NCBI GenBank assembly: GCA_025558095.1
Contig: JAIVFI010000037.1
Span: 467,648 to 531,647, forward strand
Length of the DNA: 64,000 nucleotides
Reading direction: 5' to 3'
Source of the DNA: Hyaloraphidium curvatum
Lineage: Eukaryota > Monoblepharomycota > Hyaloraphidiomycetes > Hyaloraphidiales > Hyaloraphidiaceae
The notes beneath the pieces were generated by a model. The model saw only the letters and a list, made by a program, of their open reading frames with translations. It searched no databases and was not told where the DNA came from. Position 1 is the stretch's first letter, and each line of letters starts with the position of its first letter. The position numbers were made by a program, and so were the translations under genes. Below are positions 60,860-64,000 of this stretch, piece after piece.

Positions 60860-61312
60860 ATGTCGACGGAAAGCAACGCGTCATTTGCTGCCATGCTCGC
60901 ACTGCGAGCGGCCGAACCTGCGCCCGGCGCTGGCCCGGGACAGGCCGTATTCCGCGCGACGGTGCCCACGAAGCTGGTCAACCCGGCCGGCCAAGTGATC
61001 GGCGCCGTGGGCCTCTACCTTCTCCAGTCGGCGGCCAGCACCGTTGCACGCTCGCGCGGCTTCCCGCACGTCGTCAGCCTGCAGGTGGACAACGCGGCGG
61101 GGCTCCCCACTCGCGGCGAGCTCGATATAGTCGTGAACGTGCTGCGAACGACGCGTCACCTGGGGTTCCTGCGCCTACGGCTTAGCGCAGCCGGCGACGC
61201 CGCTCCGTTTGTGCTTGGACAGGCCGTCGTCGGGCACCTCGACCCCGCCGGCGATGCCCCGCCCGTCAGCCACCACATCGGCGCGCCTGGCCCTGGCGCC
61301 TATGGGGCGTGA
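60860..61312 (+). CDS. Hotdog-fold thioesterase-like protein
   Basis: Single exon, 150 residues. FRATVPTKLVNPAGQVIGAV, then GLYLLQSAASTVARSRG, VVSLQVDNAAGLPTRGELDI, VVNVLRTTRHLGFLRLRLSA and FVLGQAVVGHL follow the PaaI/ACOT13-type hotdog pattern (helix after N-x-x-G, then central strands). The usual catalytic HGG after N..G is replaced by QVIGA, so catalysis is doubtful. Divergent partner of the acyl-CoA synthetase, which suggests a role in acyl-CoA turnover. Confidence 0.6.
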   Translation: MSTESNASFAAMLALRAAEPAPGAGPGQAVFRATVPTKLVNPAGQVIGAVGLYLLQSAASTVARSRGFPHVVSLQVDNAAGLPTRGELDIVVNVLRTTRHLGFLRLRLSAAGDAAPFVLGQAVVGHLDPAGDAPPVSHHIGAPGPGAYGA

Positions 61313-61717
61313 TATAGATCTGTTTACTAGACCAAACCCTTCAACCCGGTTCAACCCTCCTTCAACCCTCTTCAACCCTCTTTCAACCCTCCCCAACCCT
61401 CCCCCACCGGGCCAAACCCCCTGAGAGGCCACCTGCGCGCCGGCCCCGTCCCAGACGCGCGTCGGCGTAGCCTTCTCTGCCCTCGAATCAACGCTACTGT
61501 CGCGAGGAGCCTCGCCTTCCCGCGTGTCGCGACGGTTTATAGCTTCCTCTCCCCGGGAGGAGACGAGGCCTCTGTTGAAGCATCCCCTGGGGACATTCTG
61601 GACGGGAATGACTGCAAGCAGGGCAGTCTGAGCTCTAGGAAGGACTCTGGCGCCGAAGACGAGGCCAACTGATCCGAACCGTCGCGTCTCGACGCGACTT
61701 CTCGGGCCAGCGGAGGC
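61313..61717. other. Subtelomeric spacer
   Basis: Transition from the last housekeeping-type gene to the transposase-like gene; contains the short repeat block listed separately. Confidence 0.45.
61337..61424. repeat. Degenerate TTCAACCCTC tandem repeat
   Basis: About eight imperfect copies of a 9-12-base unit CAACCCTC(C/T)T. It is C-rich on the plus strand, the opposite orientation to the terminal telomere array. Confidence 0.6.
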
Positions 61718-63825
61718 ATGGGTCGGAACCGGAACACGGGCGGCGCGAAGAAGGTCTCTGGCGGCGTGAAGAAGGCTAAGGTCCCCGCGATGAAGGCTTC
61801 GGACGCACCAAAGCAGACGAAGAAGCGCGGTCGCCCGCCAAAGACCGCAGCGCCGCCGGCCGGGCAGCCGGAAAGCGGAGGGGAGCCCGCCGGACAGCAG
61901 CCACAAGCTTCGGCGGGCGAGGCACCTCCAGAAGGGCGTCCTCAGCACGGAACGGCCTTCCAGCTCGAGTTCTCGGCCGCCCAAAAGAGGAGGTTGCCGG
62001 GGAAGAAGGTTACCCCGTTCACCCATGGTCTCCAGCCTTTTCCCTTCGATCTACGACGTCATCCGGAGCGCTTCGTCCTCCGGGATGGAGGGGATCCGAT
62101 TTTCAAGGTCCTCAACGGGCCGGGAACCCCGGAAATGGATTCTCTCGTGACGCTTCGGCCGACCTTCATCCTTTCCCCCTGGGAGGGCTACCCGGACTTG
62201 GCGCGGCTCATTTGTCCGACGTGCGGATTGAAGCTGAAGCCCAGTGCTTGGGTTCAAGATCTCTTCCTCATGCGTGGGCCCCATGGAGAGTTGGAACTTC
62301 TTTGCCCCCGGCGATACGTTTGCGAGAACTTTGGGGAAGCCAAGGCGGGGAAGTGCACCTTCCAGATTGGTGCCCACAACCTGCTCGACAGAATTCCCGC
62401 GGACCTGCGCTACGTCGGTAGGAACCGCTCCCTGATCGATCTTGTCGACCTTGCTAATCATTCGTCGGCAGTGTTCCCTTACGAACGGGTCGGCCACTCG
62501 TACGTGCACATGTCGTTCCTCTCGAAGGTCTACAACCTGGTGAACGAGTGCGGGCCGGGCATGGCGGCCAAGATCCTGAACGGTACGGCTCTTTCTGAAC
62601 TGGTTCTTGCCCTTTCGTGACATCTCGGTTCCAGCCGACCTGGAGGCCGAACATCACGTCGTCGCGCTGCACCTTCAACACCACGGGAAGCATGGCCCCA
62701 TGCCGGATGCGGAGACAACCAGCGCATTCTTCTCTTCAGGTAACCTTTTGTGTGGCATCGTGAGGACATGCTGTGACTCCGTTCCCATAGACTCTTCGGG
62801 ATCCAAACAAACGAGCATGGATTCCTTTGTCGTGAGATCAGACTCGGCCGAAAACGACTCGGCACCTTCTCAGGCGGGGCCCTCCGACGGCACGACCGTA
62901 CCGACGTTCGCCGACCTCTTCCGGCAGAGCGGGAAGAAGCCGCAGTCGATCCAGGAGTCAATGGAGGACGAATTCTCGTGAGTTGGGCCGCGATTCGGAC
63001 TGCGCCTTCGCCTGCGTGTTGACTTGGCGTCAGAATGGCCGGGGATGTGATCGACGCCGCCTTTGTGGCTTGTCTACACGAAGCAGTTTGGAACCGATAC
63101 GGCGACCTTCTTTTCCACTCGTATCAGTACCAGGCTGACTGTGGGTTCTGGCGGAACGGATTTGGTTTCGCTGCTTGGCTCATCTCCGCCGCGCAGGCCG
63201 GAACATTGCGCAGGACGGACTGGAAAAGACCGCACTGCACCAAGCTTACGTGCACGACGAGGAGAATGGGGGCCACAAGGCCCTCAACTCCAGCAAGCAT
63301 GCTGACGGCGGTGCTGCCGCGGATGCCGAGAAGGATGCGGCTGCAAAGGCGAACGGCGGCCGCGTGGCGGCCGAGTCCATGAGCAGCAAACCTCAGCTGA
63401 TCAAGTACATCACCGCGACTGGTACTCCTCTTGGCGCGGTGAGCCGCTCGGCGCTGCCCATGCAGCGGGACTTCTGACGACATTCGCAGTACATGGCCCG
63501 GAACAAGGGCGACGACGCAGCCAAGCACGGCCTAGAGGTTCTTCGTAACTCTTTGCGGGCTCAGAAGGCTGCGGGCCGTGGAATCGACGGAAAGAAGCTC
63601 GATTCGGGGAAATCTGTCGGCGCCTTTGAGGAGCCGGGGACTCTGGTCATCGTGCTCCAAGTGGACCGGTGCTGTGGCTCGCCGGGTTCTTTAGCCCCAC
63701 TCGTGAAGGCTGTGTTTGGCGATCTCGTGGTCGTACGTCTCGACCATTTCCACTGGGTGCAACGGATTTGCGAGGACGTCGGGGTCACGGATTTTGTCAA
63801 GGACAAGAGGGTTAGGTTAGGTTAG
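61718..63825 (+). mobile_element. DUF6729-type transposase-like gene truncated by the telomere
   Basis: Exons 61718-62582, 62635-62739, 62791-62977, 63034-63140, 63197-63438 and 63490-63825 join in phase throughout (introns 51-56 bp), about 613 residues. N-terminal basic/AT-hook-like part (KKRGRPPK), then a zinc-ribbon-like domain CPTCGLKLKPSAWVQDLFLM, CPRRYVCENFGEAKAGKC and VYNLVNECGPGMAAKIL as in DUF6729 proteins. Exon 6 has LVIVLQVDRCCGSPGSLAPL and LVVVRLDHFHWVQRI, which resemble the two Asp-containing blocks (DxxCC; RLDxxH) of the transposase-like partners of DUF6729. After VKDK the frame enters the telomere and stops at a TAG inside it (63823-63825), so the rest of the catalytic core is missing. 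Confidence 0.65.
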
Positions 63826-64000
63826 GTTAGGGTTTAGGTTAGGTTACGTTAGGCTAGGTCAGGGTTAGGTTAGGTTAGGGTTAGGTTAGGTTAGGTTAGG
63901 TTAGGTTAGGTTAGGTTAGGTTAGGTTAGGTTAGGTTAGGTTAGGTTAGGTTAGGTTAGGTTAGGTTAGGTTAGGTTAGGTTAGGTTAGGTTAGGTTAGG
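63809..64000 (+). repeat. Telomere, (TTAGG)n
   Basis: A pure 5-bp TTAGG array from about 63880 to the end, preceded by a mixed zone (63809-63880) with TTAGGG, TTTAGG, TTACG and CTAGG variants. G-rich strand reads towards the right end, as expected for a chromosome terminus. Confidence 0.95.

Noticed and set aside
1-64000. CRISPR arrays, bacterial operons or Shine-Dalgarno sites
   Set aside because: The window is eukaryotic with spliced genes and a telomere; no regular direct-repeat/spacer pattern was seen.
1-64000. tRNA or rRNA genes
   Set aside because: A scan by eye for the GGTTCGANNC box and conserved rRNA blocks gave no convincing cluster outside coding sequence; tRNAscan or Infernal would decide.

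Overview
The window is a GC-rich, gene-dense eukaryotic chromosome arm that ends in a telomere. Almost every gene is split by tiny introns (about 48-80 bp, occasionally longer) that mostly begin GTGGGT, GTGCGT or another GTGNNN. The last ~190 bases are a TTAGG telomere, read with the G-rich strand towards the right end. Fungal affinity is suggested by a Fungal_trans regulator, two secreted GH16 wall enzymes with GPI-like tails and BtaA-type betaine-lipid enzymes. A complete TRAF-like protein, EsV-1-7 cysteine domains and a 5-bp telomere unit are unusual for yeasts and moulds, so an early-diverging (zoosporic-type) fungus is my best inference. Species is not determined.

Left part (1-9.8 kb): the 3' end of an unknown gene, a BAP31/Yet-like ER protein, an unrecognised three-exon protein, a mitochondrial pyruvate carrier on the minus strand, a proline-rich single-pass membrane protein, and a TRAF-like E3 flanked by two decayed copies of a protein-kinase C-lobe. 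At 10.0-14.1 kb is a 1,247-residue sirtuin whose N-terminal half is five copies of a VxF...PKDQ...DLSxRE module.

Middle (14-42 kb): the first of three members of an apparently uncharacterised 7-TM family; two BtaA-like genes head to head; a MYND protein with a frame break; a minus-strand GH16, a NOX/ferric-reductase protein with extra membrane helices inside its NADPH domain, and a divergent second GH16. Then a class-C beta-lactamase-fold hydrolase divergent from a CAMK-like kinase, a double SnoaL protein, a secreted Thr-rich protein, the second 7-TM gene and a CocE/NonD S15 hydrolase.

Right part (41-64 kb): an unknown protein with a DCVE...FF...FD motif; two small minus-strand paralogues carrying a VRF motif; a Fungal_trans regulator divergent from a 2OG-Fe(II) oxygenase; a tandem pair of EsV-1-7 proteins; a bZIP-like gene; the third 7-TM gene, interrupted by an in-frame TAG; a GH172 (DUF2961) enzyme; two unknown genes; a long-chain acyl-CoA synthetase divergent from a hotdog thioesterase-like gene; and a DUF6729-type transposase-like gene whose reading frame runs into the telomere and takes its stop codon from it.

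Functional themes: cell surface and wall (two GH16, NOX, Thr-rich secreted protein), lipid metabolism (BtaA pair, acyl-CoA synthetase plus thioesterase), and several intrinsically disordered proteins with PP1-type VxF docking motifs. Several gene pairs share short divergent promoters. Protein names rest on motifs read by eye; exon borders were chosen by splice-site phase and have not been checked against transcripts.
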